From NCBI GenBank assembly GCA_003260075.1, contig QLIY01000054.1, positions 1-64,000 of the forward strand: DNA of 64,000 nt, read 5' to 3'. The DNA comes from Phallusia mammillata. Its lineage: Eukaryota; Chordata; Ascidiacea; Phlebobranchia; Ascidiidae. Shown here in pieces: positions 21,479 through 38,013 of the stretch (position 1 is its first letter; each line of letters starts with the position of its first letter). The position numbers and the translations under genes were made by a program. Under the pieces are notes generated by a model that saw nothing but the letters and a program-made list of their open reading frames with translations, searched no databases and was not told the origin of the DNA.

Positions 21479-24113
21479 ATGTCGTTGTTTGGAAGTAATG
21501 CTCGCGGCGGTACGAAGAACATTGTGGAATTTAGGGCAGGAAAAATGCATTTGAAAGTAAACACGCAATTACATATGTGAAAACTAATATCATAGCAGCA
21601 AGGTTACTGTATTGGCTTTGCCTACAGGGGACGACTGTGACACCGGACAAGCGCAAGGGCCAAGTTTATGTTTATCAAACTGAAGATTCGTTAATTCACT
21701 TCTGCTGGAAAGATCGCACCAGTGGCAATGTTGAGGATGATTTAATCATTTTTCCAGGTAAACTTGACCAAAACACGTTTAAACCCCCCCCCCGAAGAAC
21801 ATTGTGGAATTTAGAGCAGGAAAAATGCATTTGAAAGTAAAAACGCAATTACATATGCCATAACTATTAAGGCAAGAACCTATCAATAACAATGTTTAAT
21901 TTGGCTTTGTCTAGGGGACGACTGTGACACCGGACAAGCGCAAGGGTCAAGTTTATGTTTATCAAACTGAAGATTCGTTGATTCACTTCTGCTGGAAAGA
22001 TCGCACCAGTGGCAATGTTGAGGATGATCTAATCATTTTTCCAGGTAAACTTGACCAAAATACGTTTGTATTTGCGTATTTGCACATTTGATTAACATGA
22101 TTTTATAGGAAGTCTGTATGGGTTGTTGGGGTTAGTTATGTTAAGCTAATTGGCGTTGGCACACACAAATTAACAGATTTTTTAGATATCTGAGATACGC
22201 AGTGCGTTTTTACAAACTTCTACTAATGTACGTTAAATAAAGGCGATTTATAGCGTTCGATAAACACTTGGTTAAGAAATTTATCCCAAACAAAACCAAA
22301 AATCAATGTGACTTTAATTTCCTGTTGTTAACAGAAAAATTTAAATATCTGGTATGTGAACAAAAATAAACAATGTTTTTAGATGATTGCGAACTAAAAC
22401 GAGTCGCCCAATGCACAACTGGAAGAGTCTATCTTCTTCGATTCAAGTTGACCAACAGAAAGATGTTTTTCTGGATGCAGGTATGTTTAACAAAATTAAC
22501 ACCTTTACAAAGATTATAACCGTAATCCTCATTTAAACCGGATTTGGTTAATCTTGAACTTTGCCTAATTCAGACAAAACTTGTGGCACAAATCATTTGT
22601 AATGTGGTAAGGCTTTAACTAATCGACATCGGTTAATCCGGATCTTCGCCTAATTTGGTCAGATTTTTGGGTTCAAATAAATCTGGATTAACCAAGGTTT
22701 ACTGTCATTAAATAGGAGCCAAAAAGTGACAAAGATGAGGAGTTTTGCAAAAAAGTGAACGATGCTTTGAACAATCCTCCACAACCAGGTCAGGGTCAAC
22801 CATCGGCTGCAGATCTTGGTGGACTTGAAGCTCTGGCACAAGGAGCAAATTTACAGGTGCCAAAAGTTTGGTTGCATGTATTCTGTACTTGACTCAGTAT
22901 TGCCTCTGTGTGCTTGATTCATTTATTTGTGTCACATACACCTCAATCTAAATCAGTTTAAGTGTAAATTCTGATCATTGCATACTAAATTGTAAACTGT
23001 GCAAACTGAGGGTTGCTATGACTCAGAATCATCCATATGACGTCTTTTTAGCAGTAAAATAAGTCTTCTTTTCTGTACTGTGAAGTGGAAAATAGAGTTT
23101 TAATTAAACTGATAAATCATTTTTTGTTAGGATTTATTCAGTAATATGGATCAGCAACAATTGCTTCAACTTATGGCAGCAGGGGGAGGATTGGGAAATA
23201 TTTTGGGACAAGGTAGTTTGAAATGTCAACCTAATGTTGTCCAGTGCCATGTGATTACTTACAGCTGGTGGAACACGAACTCGCAGTAGGAACAGCGGAG
23301 CAACTACAACCCGTACACCGACAACAACAACCACTACTCCACAAAGGACCACTTCAACCAATGCTACCACTACATCAAGGTAAGAACCATAAAAAGGGTC
23401 TAATATATAATAATTACACCACCTTGTATGAGGATAACTTGTAGTGGTTTTACTTTATATTTTTAGTACAACGCCTTCCACTGCCCAATCTACAGTCCAG
23501 TTAAGTCAACTTCAGGATATTTTGTCTCAGATGGGAACACAAAAACCCAAAGAAAGTATGACTTACTAATGTTTTGAGCTTTTAAACAACAACTTCACCA
23601 CTTCTTATGTCTTTTTTTGTTTGCAGCAGTGAACCTGGCTGATGCCATAACACCTGAAGCAATGATTCCAATTCTGGTTGACCCAAAAATCCAGGAGCAG
23701 CTAAAGCCTTTCCTGCCCCAGGGAGAGACTTTAAGTTCTACCGAGGAAGAGCTGCGATCCACCGTGCACTCTCCCCATTTCAGACAGGCAATGGGTTCGT
23801 TCAGTTCTGCTTTGGCTTCAGGACAACTTGGGTCGCTGCTAGCACAATTTGGTTTGCCAGAAGCTGCACAGGCTGCAGCTGACAAAGGAGGTAGCATATG
23901 GTTTTTTTGTTACATATTTGCTAAACAGAGAAAAATCTGTCCTTTTCTGTATGTTTGATTATTGTCAAAAATTAGAAAAGTATCAAAAAATCAATTTGAA
24001 TGTGTACTAAATTTTCTGTCATTTTTTGTTAAGATGTTGAGGCCTTTGCAAAAGCAATGCAAGACAGTGCCAAGAAGCCTGCGTCCAAGGATGAAGATAT
24101 GTCTGTGGATTAA
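21479..24113 (+). CDS. ADRM1: Proteasomal ubiquitin receptor ADRM1/RPN13, nine exons
   Basis: A receptor on the 19S proteasome cap. It binds ubiquitin and RPN2 through its Pru domain and recruits and activates the deubiquitinase UCHL5 through its DEUBAD domain. Exons: 21479-21556, 21628-21757 (or its second copy 21915-22044), 22383-22480, 22716-22856, 23131-23212, 23265-23379, 23467-23555, 23627-23890, 24034-24113. All phases agree and give 358 residues. The Pru domain (about 12-115) has [43 protein letters not shown] and FFWMQEPK. The middle is a Thr/Ser/Arg-rich linker. The DEUBAD region has [38 protein letters not shown] and [10 protein letters not shown], and the acidic end is DEDMSVD. 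The chain is shorter than the human protein mainly in the linker. An acceptor-like site 31 nt before the ATG suggests a leader exon or trans-splicing. A polyadenylation signal lies near 24163. Confidence 0.97.
21510..22050. repeat. Exon 1 end to exon 2 of ADRM1 present twice, joined by 10 C
   Basis: Copy A runs to 21783 and copy B from 21794, around C at 21784-21793. The exon parts are nearly identical (a few synonymous changes such as ttagggca versus ttagagca), whereas the short intron between them differs strongly in sequence and length. Only one exon 2 copy fits the reading phase of the gene. Confidence 0.85.
22513..22704. mobile_element. Degraded pogo/Tigger-like MITE in ADRM1 intron 3
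   Basis: The right end, read inverted, is CAGTAAACCTTGGTTAATCC, typical of pogo-type termini. Internal repeats of the ggttaat(c)cgga motif suggest the other end near 22515. The TA target duplication is not clear. It ends about 10 nt before the exon 4 acceptor. Confidence 0.45.
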
Positions 24114-24916
24114 TTCCTTATTCACCACTACTACATCCCTATACCTTTTGTCAAGTTAAACAAATAAATTCAACACCTATGTAATGCTGCTGAATTTAGT
24201 GTGTGTTTGTGAGTTTGAAGTTAAAATGACTGTAGGTGGGTACAATAGAGTTGGTTTAAGGTCAGTTAAAGAAGTGCGGTCCAGTCCACTAAGACGTGAT
24301 TGCAACGTTAGGAGTGTGGAATGCCTAGCAGCCACACAGTCGTTACAGTGCGTTGTGTGATAAGGTTCAGAAAATGTGTTTGGCACAAATAGGAACAGCG
24401 AAAGCCTCAAACCAACAAAAACACTGATTGAAGATTGATGGTATAGTAATAGTCGGTGCCATTGTTCTTGCTCTTGAATATAAAGGAAATGCATTTTTTA
24501 ATCTTTTGGTAAAGAAATCAACTTCTTAACGAATTTTTGGCGATTACAGGAAAAAATAGCGCCATCAAGTGGTATATAATTTTGAAACATTCATTCACTA
24601 AAGGACGCCCCTTTGTTTTTCATGCACCCAGTTGAATTGCTTCCATTGCAATTCTGCTCGGAGTCTAAAATACCTCGTGCTTATCGTGTTAAAAGTTGCA
24701 ATTGTCGTCTTTGTGATGATTTCATGACCACTGTGCTCAGAGGGTAATTGCCGAATAGTGTAACTTAAATCGGTTTGTGAGGTTTCTGTAGTAGCAATAT
24801 AGCCCTTAGATCGAGATAAAACAAAACATTGATTGCCATATATTTTTGTTGGGAATTGGACGCTGTGATAAAACAACAAATCCCCACCTTAATGGCAGTT
24901 GCAAATAACATGAAAA
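24114..24916. other. Intergenic, ADRM1 to CARF-like gene
   Basis: Holds the ADRM1 3' end (aataaa near 24163). Nothing else recognisable; minus-strand open frames here lack any known motif. Confidence 0.5.
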
Positions 24917-27309
24917 ATGTCCAAGGAAAGAAAGAGAAGTTTTGAGGAGACTAGTGCTTCAGACGAACCTGAAATAAAAGTGCAAAAGAAGGAATGTTCA
25001 ACTACTATTGAACAGAACGATATGAGGTATCAACAAGTGTATTTCCTTAGGAACTAAAATAACAAACTTTTGTTTGTTTGCAGAAATGAGCCAAATAAAA
25101 TACTTTGTCTTATTGATGTTGATTCTGGGATTAAGTCGCCAATAGATAAAGAAGTGAATGAATTGCAAAACCCACTAAAAGAAGTCAGTTAAAAAGGACT
25201 AACTGCATTTATGTGCAAAAACGGAATCTGTTTTTATTTCAACAGTAAAGTGAATTATTGTGTACCCAAATTGTTTAAATTATTATTGTTTAAAATATAC
25301 TGCGAGTTGTGGGAAAAACTATGTTTAATTGTAACCAAATGTACTTTTTAGATCGCATATTCCTATGAAGAAGTATTAGACATTATTGAAGAATATGAAG
25401 TTTCCACTGTTACAAAGTTTCTTCAGGTTTTGGATAAAAAATATGGTAGTAACATCAAATTTAATATGAAAGTGCATCTTTACTGATTGCTTCACAAAAC
25501 CTTTATTACTTAGATACATCCAAAAGCCTTTTGCATTGGGATTTAACAACTGGAATTCCTTATGTAATAGCTGGCTACTCTAGATGGTATTGCCATCAAA
25601 GTAAACGCAGGGACAATACAGCAAAAATGGACTTATCTCTGTCCAGTAAGAAAGTAAGCAAGTATTTAAAGTTTATAGTTGTATGTGTGCAGTGGTGGGG
25701 TTCAATTTTTTGTCAGGCGGTTCTATCACAAAAGTCATATTTTCCAGCCGGTTCTGTTACAAAAATTGACAGCAACCAGTAATGCTAACCGGTTCGCTGA
25801 TCTCATAACATTCTGTGAGACAGTTCTATAGAACCGGTGTGAACCGACTGAATCCGACCTGTATCAATAATCTTGTGAAAACTTGTTGTAGGAAATGATT
25901 TCAAAGAATGCTTCAGAGAATTCGGCTTTAAAGCGAAAATACAAACGAGTACAAAGTTCAAAGAAATGCGATTGTCAAGCTTCTATTGTTGTCTCTCATG
26001 TGATTCAATTCTCACAACACCAGGTAAATAGTTTTCTCCCAAAGTTAAATAATCCTCGGAACAAACTATAAAAACTGTCTTTAATCGACCATAAAATCTA
26101 AGAAATTGTTTTACCTAAAAAAAATTTCTTCTTTTAGCTGTCAGAAAATGGAATTACACGCAGACAGCGGTCAAGATTAAACAAAAAAATTCTGTCTGCT
26201 TTTCGCAGTCAGGATAACAGTTTGATTCAAGACCAATTATACCTTATTAAATTTCCAGCGATAGAAGAACACACAGGACATGTTGTTGGAAGGGTAAAAT
26301 GTGTTTGTATATTAGCAATAGTCATTGGTCTCCATTGATATGATAACTAAAGCATATTTCTGTTCATTGTAATCATAAGTAGAATGTATTTTGATTAGTA
26401 CATTCAAAAATTTTGTCATTATCAATGCTACAAACAACATTCACTTTTTGTTAAAAATGAAATAAAAAACACTCAACCAAGTTTGTGTCATGGCATCCCC
26501 CCAACCATAAACTGAACTTGAAGAGAGTGTTTGAATTGCCATTTTAGGAAGCTGGACTGTTTCAACCCATTGATAGAAAGCTGATTTTGAAAATCAGTCA
26601 ACTTGTAGATAGTGGTATTCATGAGATTAAAAAGCTGAAAGGCTGTTTGGAAGATTTTGTTGTCAATGAGCTTTTCTGCGACTTGGAGCCACCTTCCAAA
26701 TCAAACAGAAGGTTTTATCCGACTGAGGACAATCTTAGATCTCACAGAAAAAGGTAACTAAATCAAAATCTTTGTTGCAGTTAAATGAAAAATGTTGTTT
26801 AATATTAAAACAGTGCTTCTCAACCCCAAGTAAGTTCAAGTAAGACAAAATAATAAACAAATCAGCACCTTCTATAAGCATATATACTGTGTGTAGTATA
26901 TTGTAAATCACGAGTCACCAGAGACTCAGTATGAGGGATGGAACAGTCGCATGTAATAACAGACTGAAAACTTTGACAAGTCTGAAGTCATCCACCGTTT
27001 TATTTAGACATATATATTTCACAAGTAATAGGCATCGTCAGTATCTTATCCAAACAGAATCCTTCTATAAGCATAAGTTTATTTACATGCTTTGTAGTTG
27101 AAATTGTTTGTTAAGCTAATTATTTAAGGCTAAGAGCATACATAGTGTTAACCTATTGTATGTTTAGAGCATTGGCAAGACAGAAAAAATCCCATACTGA
27201 TTCATCATACCTAAACCTGCTCAATGTGGAAGAGAATAAATCTTCAGAACAAAATAATGGAATCTTTGTCCTAGTTGATGTGGATGATCAAAAATTACTT
27301 GGAACGTGA
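24917..27309 (+). CDS. CARF/ALS2CR8-like DNA-binding protein, eight exons
   Basis: Likely a nuclear sequence-specific DNA-binding protein related to calcium-responsive transcription factor (CARF). Exons: 24917-25026, 25084-25183, 25352-25445, 25514-25653, 25892-26023, 26138-26293, 26548-26753, 27168-27309. Phases agree and give 359 residues. After an acidic/basic N-terminus, the core reads HWDLTTGIPYVIAGYSRWYCH, a basic stretch, KKCDCQASIVVSHV, RRQRSRLNKKI, LIKFPAIEEHTGHVVG and EAGLFQPIDRKLILKISQLV. The Cys pair after the Lys run, the later His-x-x-His and the following helical block follow the order I know from CARF-domain proteins; this is family recall, not an alignment. Basic motifs near the end could serve nuclear import. 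Both termini carry a hydrophobic-acidic stretch (ILCLIDVDS, FVLVDVDD). The chain is much shorter than vertebrate CARF, so orthology is uncertain. Intron 4 holds a hAT MITE. Confidence 0.65.
25690..25861. mobile_element. hAT-type MITE, CAGTGGTGGGATTC family, copy 1 (inverted orientation)
   Basis: Starts CAGTGGTGGGGTTCAA and ends CCGACTGAATCCGACCTG. The interior has gaaccggt, gcattactggtt-type and agcgaaccggttagc-type blocks in inverted order relative to 62291-62469. It lies in the CARF-like gene's intron 4. Confidence 0.75.
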
Positions 27310-28249
27310 AACCAGTTTTGGTTGCAAGTATTTCATGTAAGAATGATCGTGGATCAAGAAATTGTGAGTGAAACAAAGCTGAGTGAGCTGGATATGCAAC
27401 GAAGTGAACTGAGACAAGGATTGGATTACTACATCTGATATAAACTGGTCAAATCTGATATAGACTGCAATATACACACCTGTTAATTTAGACGACCACT
27501 GTATTGTTTTGATCCATTATTTTAAGTGGTAACTTTTCATTTGGAAGTGTAGCGATTGAGATAACTGAGTGTAGTGCGCAATGTGTTTCACGCACAATAT
27601 TTTAACTGATTAATAAAACAAACATTGCACTTTTAATGGTTTGTTTACCTTTGCCGTTTTCAACAGCTTTCTGTAAAATAAGGTAGGTGGGAATTGTCTC
27701 GTAATTACTGTCTTGTGTGTTCTAATTAATGTAGATGAAACAACCAACAAAAGACAACAATACTGTGAGTGTGGTAGCCAGATTTGCTATTTACTGCTTC
27801 CACACCAAGACGAGTGGTTACATCCGCAAATTCGTAAAAAATCCCTTTTCGTGCGCGCCTGTTCGGAAATGATGACAATACACGTAATCAGGGCCGAAAT
27901 AAGTCTCTTTATGTGCCCTTACGCATTTAGAGAACTTGGTGACGCACGGCGAGTGAAACTAGATTGTCTGTTTGTTCAAGCACCAAGTAGTTCTATCAAA
28001 TATCTATATATTTTTGCTTCAAAAACGTTCGGTTCGTTAATGAAAACCAAAATGTTTGTTCCCAATTGACAAGGCAACGCAATTTTAATCTTGGCGGCCT
28101 TTTAAAAAACGCTATAGTTATTTCAACGTTAGCTAGGCGGAAATTACATTCCGTATTTACTCGATTGTTAGCCGCCCTCGATTGTAAGCCGCATGTTGAG
28201 GTGTTAAAAAAATAAGGTAAGCCGTCCTCGATTCACGCTGGAATTTTAG

Positions 28250-28283
<34 letters not shown>

Positions 28284-29231
28284 TTTAAATACTATTGTTG
28301 CATAATACATGTTTCTGTTGTTACATAGTATAACTATTTGCCCATATCTGTAAGTTATGTTGATAAATGTACCCAACAGAACGTATATCGACGTATAATC
28401 TGTACATGCAAACAAATTTTGAACCCCAAATAAATTAAAAAGAGATAATATCGGTAAACAATTAAAATGTTAGCCGCCCTCGGCAGGTAAAAAACAATAT
28501 AAGCCGCGGCTTACAATCGAGTAAATACGGTATCCAGGCCCTTATGCGCTATCAAGATGTTACCACCGAACAAATTAAATAGAAGTCCACTTAAACATGG
28601 CGAATAAAATATGTTAGCGCCATAGCCTGCCAATACAATGACATAATTTTGCATAAGAAACGTGGAAGCAAAATTAACCATGCCTGACGCAATTGCGTGA
28701 GAGAAATAAGAAAAAAGGGTGGAGGGACACGAGTAATCAGAATTGTTTTTCGCGGTTTCGTTTCGTTGTTGTATTTTAGAATGTGGAGATAGAAGAAGCG
28801 ATTGTGGTGTGAGACTGTGGGCATTGGCGCGTGCTATCAGATAATTTGGGTTTACTTAAGTTCACATAAGCGGGTACACATTGTAACGATTACGAACTAT
28901 AATACGTCTTTTAAGTTTAGCAAAAAACTGCAGGTTGTTTTGTGATCAACAAACGTATCATAAAGAACAGGATAAGTATGATTTATGGAACAATAAAGAT
29001 TGTGCACAGACGAATTTTTGTGTAATAGAACAAGTTTGATTTTGTGCAGTGGTATGTTAAGTTTATTTATTTGCATCAGTTTTACCGATAAATGCATTAA
29101 GTAACACTATTGGCATAAGGTTAAAATATAGCTTAAAATAAAAAGTGTTTGTATGTGGTGATTACACTTCATTGAAAAAGGTATAACAATCGCTTCAGCT
29201 ATTTCAATTCATCATTGTTTATTTTTTGCAG
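27310..29231. other. Intergenic, CARF-like gene to TMEM129
   Basis: A 118-codon open frame at 27713-28069 has no start context, motif or family resemblance that I recognise, so it is not called. The inverted-repeat element at 28151-28530 is annotated separately. The last 80 bases are pyrimidine-rich and end in an acceptor (29230-29231). Confidence 0.5.
28151..28530. mobile_element. Inverted-repeat transposon (CCGTATTTACTCGATTGTAAGCCGC ends) containing 31 C
   Basis: The left end ccgtatttactcgattgtta and the right end tacaatcgagtaaatacgg form inverted termini of about 24 bp. The subterminal gccgccctcg motif recurs inside. It has no coding capacity. C at 28250-28280 breaks the left half. No clear target duplication was seen, so the superfamily is not assigned. 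Confidence 0.75.
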
Positions 29232-29280
29232 GCAGAAAAACTTGTGTACGCGTGTTTGTGTGTCCAAAGCTGCCTAAGTC

Positions 29281-30862
29281 ATGTCCTGGAGTATAAGTCC
29301 AGCGATTGCATTTTCATTTTTCTACTGGCTGGTGTCGTTTTGCTTTATTGCTTCACCTACCGAGTTCCAATCAGCCGGTTTTACAATACAAAGTCTTTTC
29401 TCAAATTTGCTGGGAAGTGAGATGCTTAATTTTGTCGACTACCACATCAGAAGAACGTCAACTACAGTTATTTTTCATGCCAGTATTCCGCTAGGTGAGA
29501 CAACAACATTTTTGTCATAAAATCAAGCCCACATTTAGTGTTTGGTACACGGTCTATCCTGCAAGTAGTAGGCATATTTTTTGTCGGCGACCACTGATTA
29601 TATTTAAAATTATATGTAAGAATAATTGACGAAGCAACAGTGCTTACTAATCAAAATCAGTCAACAAAGTTGTTTAACGATATATATTTTACCCCAAAAG
29701 GGCATCTTCAGTCATTCTTATATAATATAATCAAATCAAGCCCATGTACAAAGTACAAACTATGTATATATTCGAACTGTTTTTATCAGTTAATTTGTCA
29801 TCTATAGAAAATTACTGCAAACATACTAGAACTGCCCTGCCTATAATAAGTATACTTATTCCTATCAACACTTTGTTTTTCCATTTTTTTGCTTTAAAAC
29901 ATTTCTTGGATTAACGTTTTTTGCTTTGTTGCAGTTTTCGTAATATTTTATCCAAATATTTGTATATTATAGGTTATTTCATTGGAATGACTTTTGTTGG
30001 TGAATCAGGATTGGATTTTCTTGAAATATCTGAATGGGCAATTCATACAGGATGGCAAATTTATTTCTATGTGGCTGTCGGTATTTTTTTGGGTGCCACA
30101 ACCTTGGTGTTTTACTGGTATATGAATGGATGGACAAATCATCCTATTGTTCAAAACCTCTCTCTGTACTCCCAACAATGGAAGGAACTAGCAATGGCAG
30201 TTAATGCAGAGTTTCGAAGTATTGACAAATACACAAGCAGCCCAAGCAGCAGTTCGTCGCTTATTGTCACAGATAATTGGATAATTAAATCTGGGCCTTA
30301 CAATGTTGTTTTTGTCCACCAAGATTTTGTTAGGCTCAGCGTTGGAAAAACAGAAGAATACCATGTTTCGCCCAATTCCTTGACAACTGTGCAATATGTA
30401 AGGATAAATGTCCAACCTACGAAAAAACACAAACCATTTGGAATTCGAATTATGTCAACTGATTATACAGAATTCAAAGCAAAACTCAAAGTTGAAGTCC
30501 ACGCTGATCCCAGTCTAACAATACACAGAACATCAAGTGAACTATTTTTAGAGGCATTTAAAGATCAAGTTCTTAAAAATCCATTGCACATTGTGGACAG
30601 AATGGAACAGTATGGGAACTGTATTGGATGTGACCAAAAGCCGGCGGGCGTTAAATTAATTAAACAGTGCGCAGACGAAAATGAAGGTGATTGTGAAAAC
30701 TGTAATTGTAACCCTCTGTGGTGTTTGGAATGCATGGGCAGATGGTATGCAAGCCGACAAGACCAATCAAGCCCTGAGACTTGGCTTGGGAGCTTTGCAA
30801 CTTGTCCAATGTGTAGAGCACACTTCTGTATGCTGGATGTATCGATAATTCAACAAACTTGA
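29281..30862 (+). CDS. TMEM129: E3 ubiquitin-protein ligase TMEM129, two exons
   Basis: An ER-membrane RING-type ubiquitin ligase acting in dislocation and degradation of ER proteins. Exons 29281-29494 and 29973-30862 (phase 1) give 367 residues, about the vertebrate length. Predicted membrane helices lie at about residues 7-25 (AIAFSFFYWLVSFCFIA), 73-95 and 100-120 (IYFYVAVGIFLGATTLVFYW). A long cytosolic part carries NHPIVQNLSLYSQQW and the family's atypical C-terminal RING: CIGC, CENCNCNPLWCLECMGRWYA, and CPMCRAHFC, in which Cys replaces some of the usual His ligands. Start choice: the ATG at 29281 lies 49 nt after an acceptor-like site (29230-29231) and begins the hydrophobic segment. PTRHD1 follows on the same strand after about 510 bp. 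Confidence 0.95.
29590..29770 (-). mobile_element. Fragment of a Penelope-like or SINE-type repeat
   Basis: Minus strand reads GACTGAAGATGCCCTTTTGG followed by a TATATATCG block. The same arrangement (CTGAnGATGCC, A/T spacer, tatatat) recurs near 27010-27060, 32680-32790 (plus strand, GACGTCGAAACGTCG) and 55395-55470. The intron 1 location interrupts no exon. Assignment is tentative. Confidence 0.4.
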
Positions 30863-31370
30863 GCAATGCAAACATACATTCAGCCTGCTGTTGATATTAC
30901 CTGTCAAATGTAACATACAATCGCTTTGTGCTTAGAGGTGTCAAGAACTGCTGCATTCATTTATAGATGATGTTCTATCCGAATTACTTAATGCCTTATA
31001 ACTTAACTTTCGTTTACCACATATTTATATTCCACCATTAGTTTTTTACAAGTGAGCGCCAAGTCAAGTGTATGTTATTGGCAAGAACATGAACAACTAG
31101 ATTTTCAGTGTTTTTATTAAACTGGTAACCAAATGTGCCTTTAACAATGGCGTTCTTAAAGAAATCTAATAACTCTTTCTGTACTAGGGCTAACTAATAC
31201 GATTTTAAATTGTTTATGTTGGTAGTACATCTGTGAAACATCCTGCAATGGAACTGTAACTTTCAAAATGGTTTAAAATGTCATTTGTGCAATCTCACAT
31301 ACTAAGTGAATAGGTTGAAATTTTTAAAGTAAGCCTGTACAATATAACTCTGTTGTGTGTACAGTGTAAT

Positions 31371-31923
31371 ATGGGAAGTCTTTTAGTTCAGTACGTTATT
31401 CTTAGAGGAGATTTATTTAGAGTTTTGAACTGGCCTGTTGGGGCAATAATTGCACAAGCATGCCATGCTTGCACTTCAGTAATCTGGACTTACAAAGAAG
31501 ATCCAAATGTTATTGAATACACAAAGGACATGGACAATATGCGAAAAGTTGTGCTAGAGGTGTGTAAGGGTTTAAAAGATTCTCTTTTTTGTGCATGTAA
31601 CCAGTGGTGGGATAATGCTCACTGGTTTGCTGATCTCACAAAATTTCGTAAGATGGTTTTATAAAACCGGTGCAAACCGGCTGAATCTCACCACTGCATG
31701 TAATGTATATAAAGTGTGTGCTATTAATAGCTTTTTTTGTTTTTTTTTGCAGGCAAAGGATGAAGAGCATTTACAAGCTTTAAGTGATGTTTTACAAGAA
31801 AACAAGATCGATTTCAAATTGTGGATTGAACAACCTGAAAACACACCAACATGTATTGTTGTGAAGCCATATAAAAAGGATGATGTGCAAGCTTACTTCA
31901 AAAAGTGCAAATTGTTTAAATAA
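31371..31923 (+). CDS. PTRHD1: PTRHD1, PTH2-type peptidyl-tRNA hydrolase domain protein, two exons
   Basis: A small protein of the PTH2 fold, which in its enzymatic relatives releases peptides from peptidyl-tRNA; activity of PTRHD1 itself is not firmly established. Exons 31371-31559 and 31753-31923 meet in phase 0, giving 119 residues. LVQYVILRGDLFR, WPVGAIIAQACHA and MRKVVLEAKDEEHLQAL match the family closely, as do LWIEQPENTPTCIVVKPY and the C-terminal FKKCKLFK. The ATG at 31371 is preceded by an acceptor-like tacag only 6 nt upstream. Half of the 193-bp intron is a hAT MITE. It is shorter than the human protein because the extreme N-terminus is missing. Confidence 0.95.
31602..31696. mobile_element. 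Short hAT-type MITE, CAGTGGTGGG family, in PTRHD1 intron
   Basis: Starts CAGTGGTGGGATAATG and ends GCTGAATCTCACCACTG, 95 bp. Flanks catgtaac and catgtaat (7 of 8) are an aged 8-bp target duplication. It is an internally deleted derivative of the 179-bp form. Confidence 0.85.
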
Positions 31924-32516
31924 ATACATTTATGGTGTCATTTAAGTTGAGGATTGGTACTTTAGTGTGTTGAATTATCACTGTGCAAAGGTAATTTGTT
32001 GCAGAGTAAGTTTCAATTAACAAATACATGAAAGCAGTTGTTGGAACTTAAAATTAACCAAGTTCATTCACAAAACAACAAGTATGTATGAATGCAATGG
32101 TTTATTTCTCAATTCAAATAAAAACTGAACTCTTTTTAGTTGGCAAAATAACATAAACAGGATAAAGGTCTTAGAAAGGACATCATTTTGTCAGTTTTAA
32201 AAATTGTTTTACCAAGGTACTAAGGATCTATGTTGAATATTATTCTATTTGTTGCCAGTCTGAGTACAGTTGGACCCAAACGTTTGCTGAAACGCAAAGT
32301 AAACAAATCGTCACCAGTGTGCGAGCCACTGAAACAGCACATTGTTAAAACACCATGAAATTAACTAAAACGTATATCGAAAAACTTGTTTCCACGGTAA
32401 CAGACATAAATAGAACTGCATCAATGCGCTCCCTTCTTTAGCCTGTTCACCAGATGTACTGTACACTTCAAGTTGCAGATGGCACCACCAAATATGGGTT
32501 TTGGATTTTTATCAAT
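31924..32516. other. Convergent 3' region between PTRHD1 and ETF1
   Basis: About 590 bp between two stop codons facing each other. PTRHD1 has aataaa overlapping its stop (31919-31924) and another near 32119. For ETF1 on the minus strand, aataaa lies at 32101-32106. The two 3' UTRs may overlap. No other feature seen. Confidence 0.55.
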
Positions 32517-37253
<4,737 letters not shown>

Positions 37254-38013
37254 TTACAAAATATTTCCCAACAAAAAGTGGCTGGTCGAATTTGATGGTA
37301 ATATAAATTTGATCTCAATGTTTGAAAATGCGTTTCATATTTCTGATGAGAAAAAAACGATAAAAATGCGTGACAATATTAATTAACATAAACCCCTGCC
37401 ATAAAAATTAAAAACTTTAACCTACACAGCCCAATCAAGTCAATCTACAGGTAACACAACCACACATGAAAGTTTTAACAAAATATTTTTTTCTGAATAA
37501 AGCTTTACAAAAGTAAAAATGTCAAAAATCTACAAGATAGTCAGGACTTGTGACGTCACTAACACACAAGAAAACGTAAAAAAAAACTGAATCTAAAATA
37601 TTTTAGAAGCCTGCTTTTGCTTCTCTCTCTACCTGACGGTAAACATTACTGCATCATTAATCACTTCAATTCTAGTTGTTGAGCATAACAGAAAAACACT
37701 GAAAGCAAAGATATCTTAAATTTTTAGAAAACTTATTTCTCCTTTTGGCGACAATTCCGTCGTTATCACGTGTTGAAACAAACAGCTGGTCTAAATCTCA
37801 CAACGTTTCGTGTTTTTAATTTACCGTTAATATAAGCACAACTTTTTACAATTAACGTAGCAAAACCAACAAAATGAATTAAAGACAAGAATAATGGTAT
37901 TAATTAGTGGTCTTTGCTAGCGTTTATTACGTCACAGGCATTTTGGCCGTTTGGCGCCAAAACCATTGTGACAGCATAATATGTTGTCAGACTGGCAGTT
38001 TTTGAGCAGAAAC

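Noticed and set aside
27713..28069. 118-codon open frame on the plus strand
   Set aside because: No recognised motif, no plausible splice partners and no family resemblance; it could be a chance frame in intergenic DNA.
29281..31923. TMEM129-PTRHD1 operon
   Set aside because: Same strand and a trans-splice-like acceptor, but the ~510-bp spacing is much longer than the very short gaps usual for tunicate operons, so not asserted.
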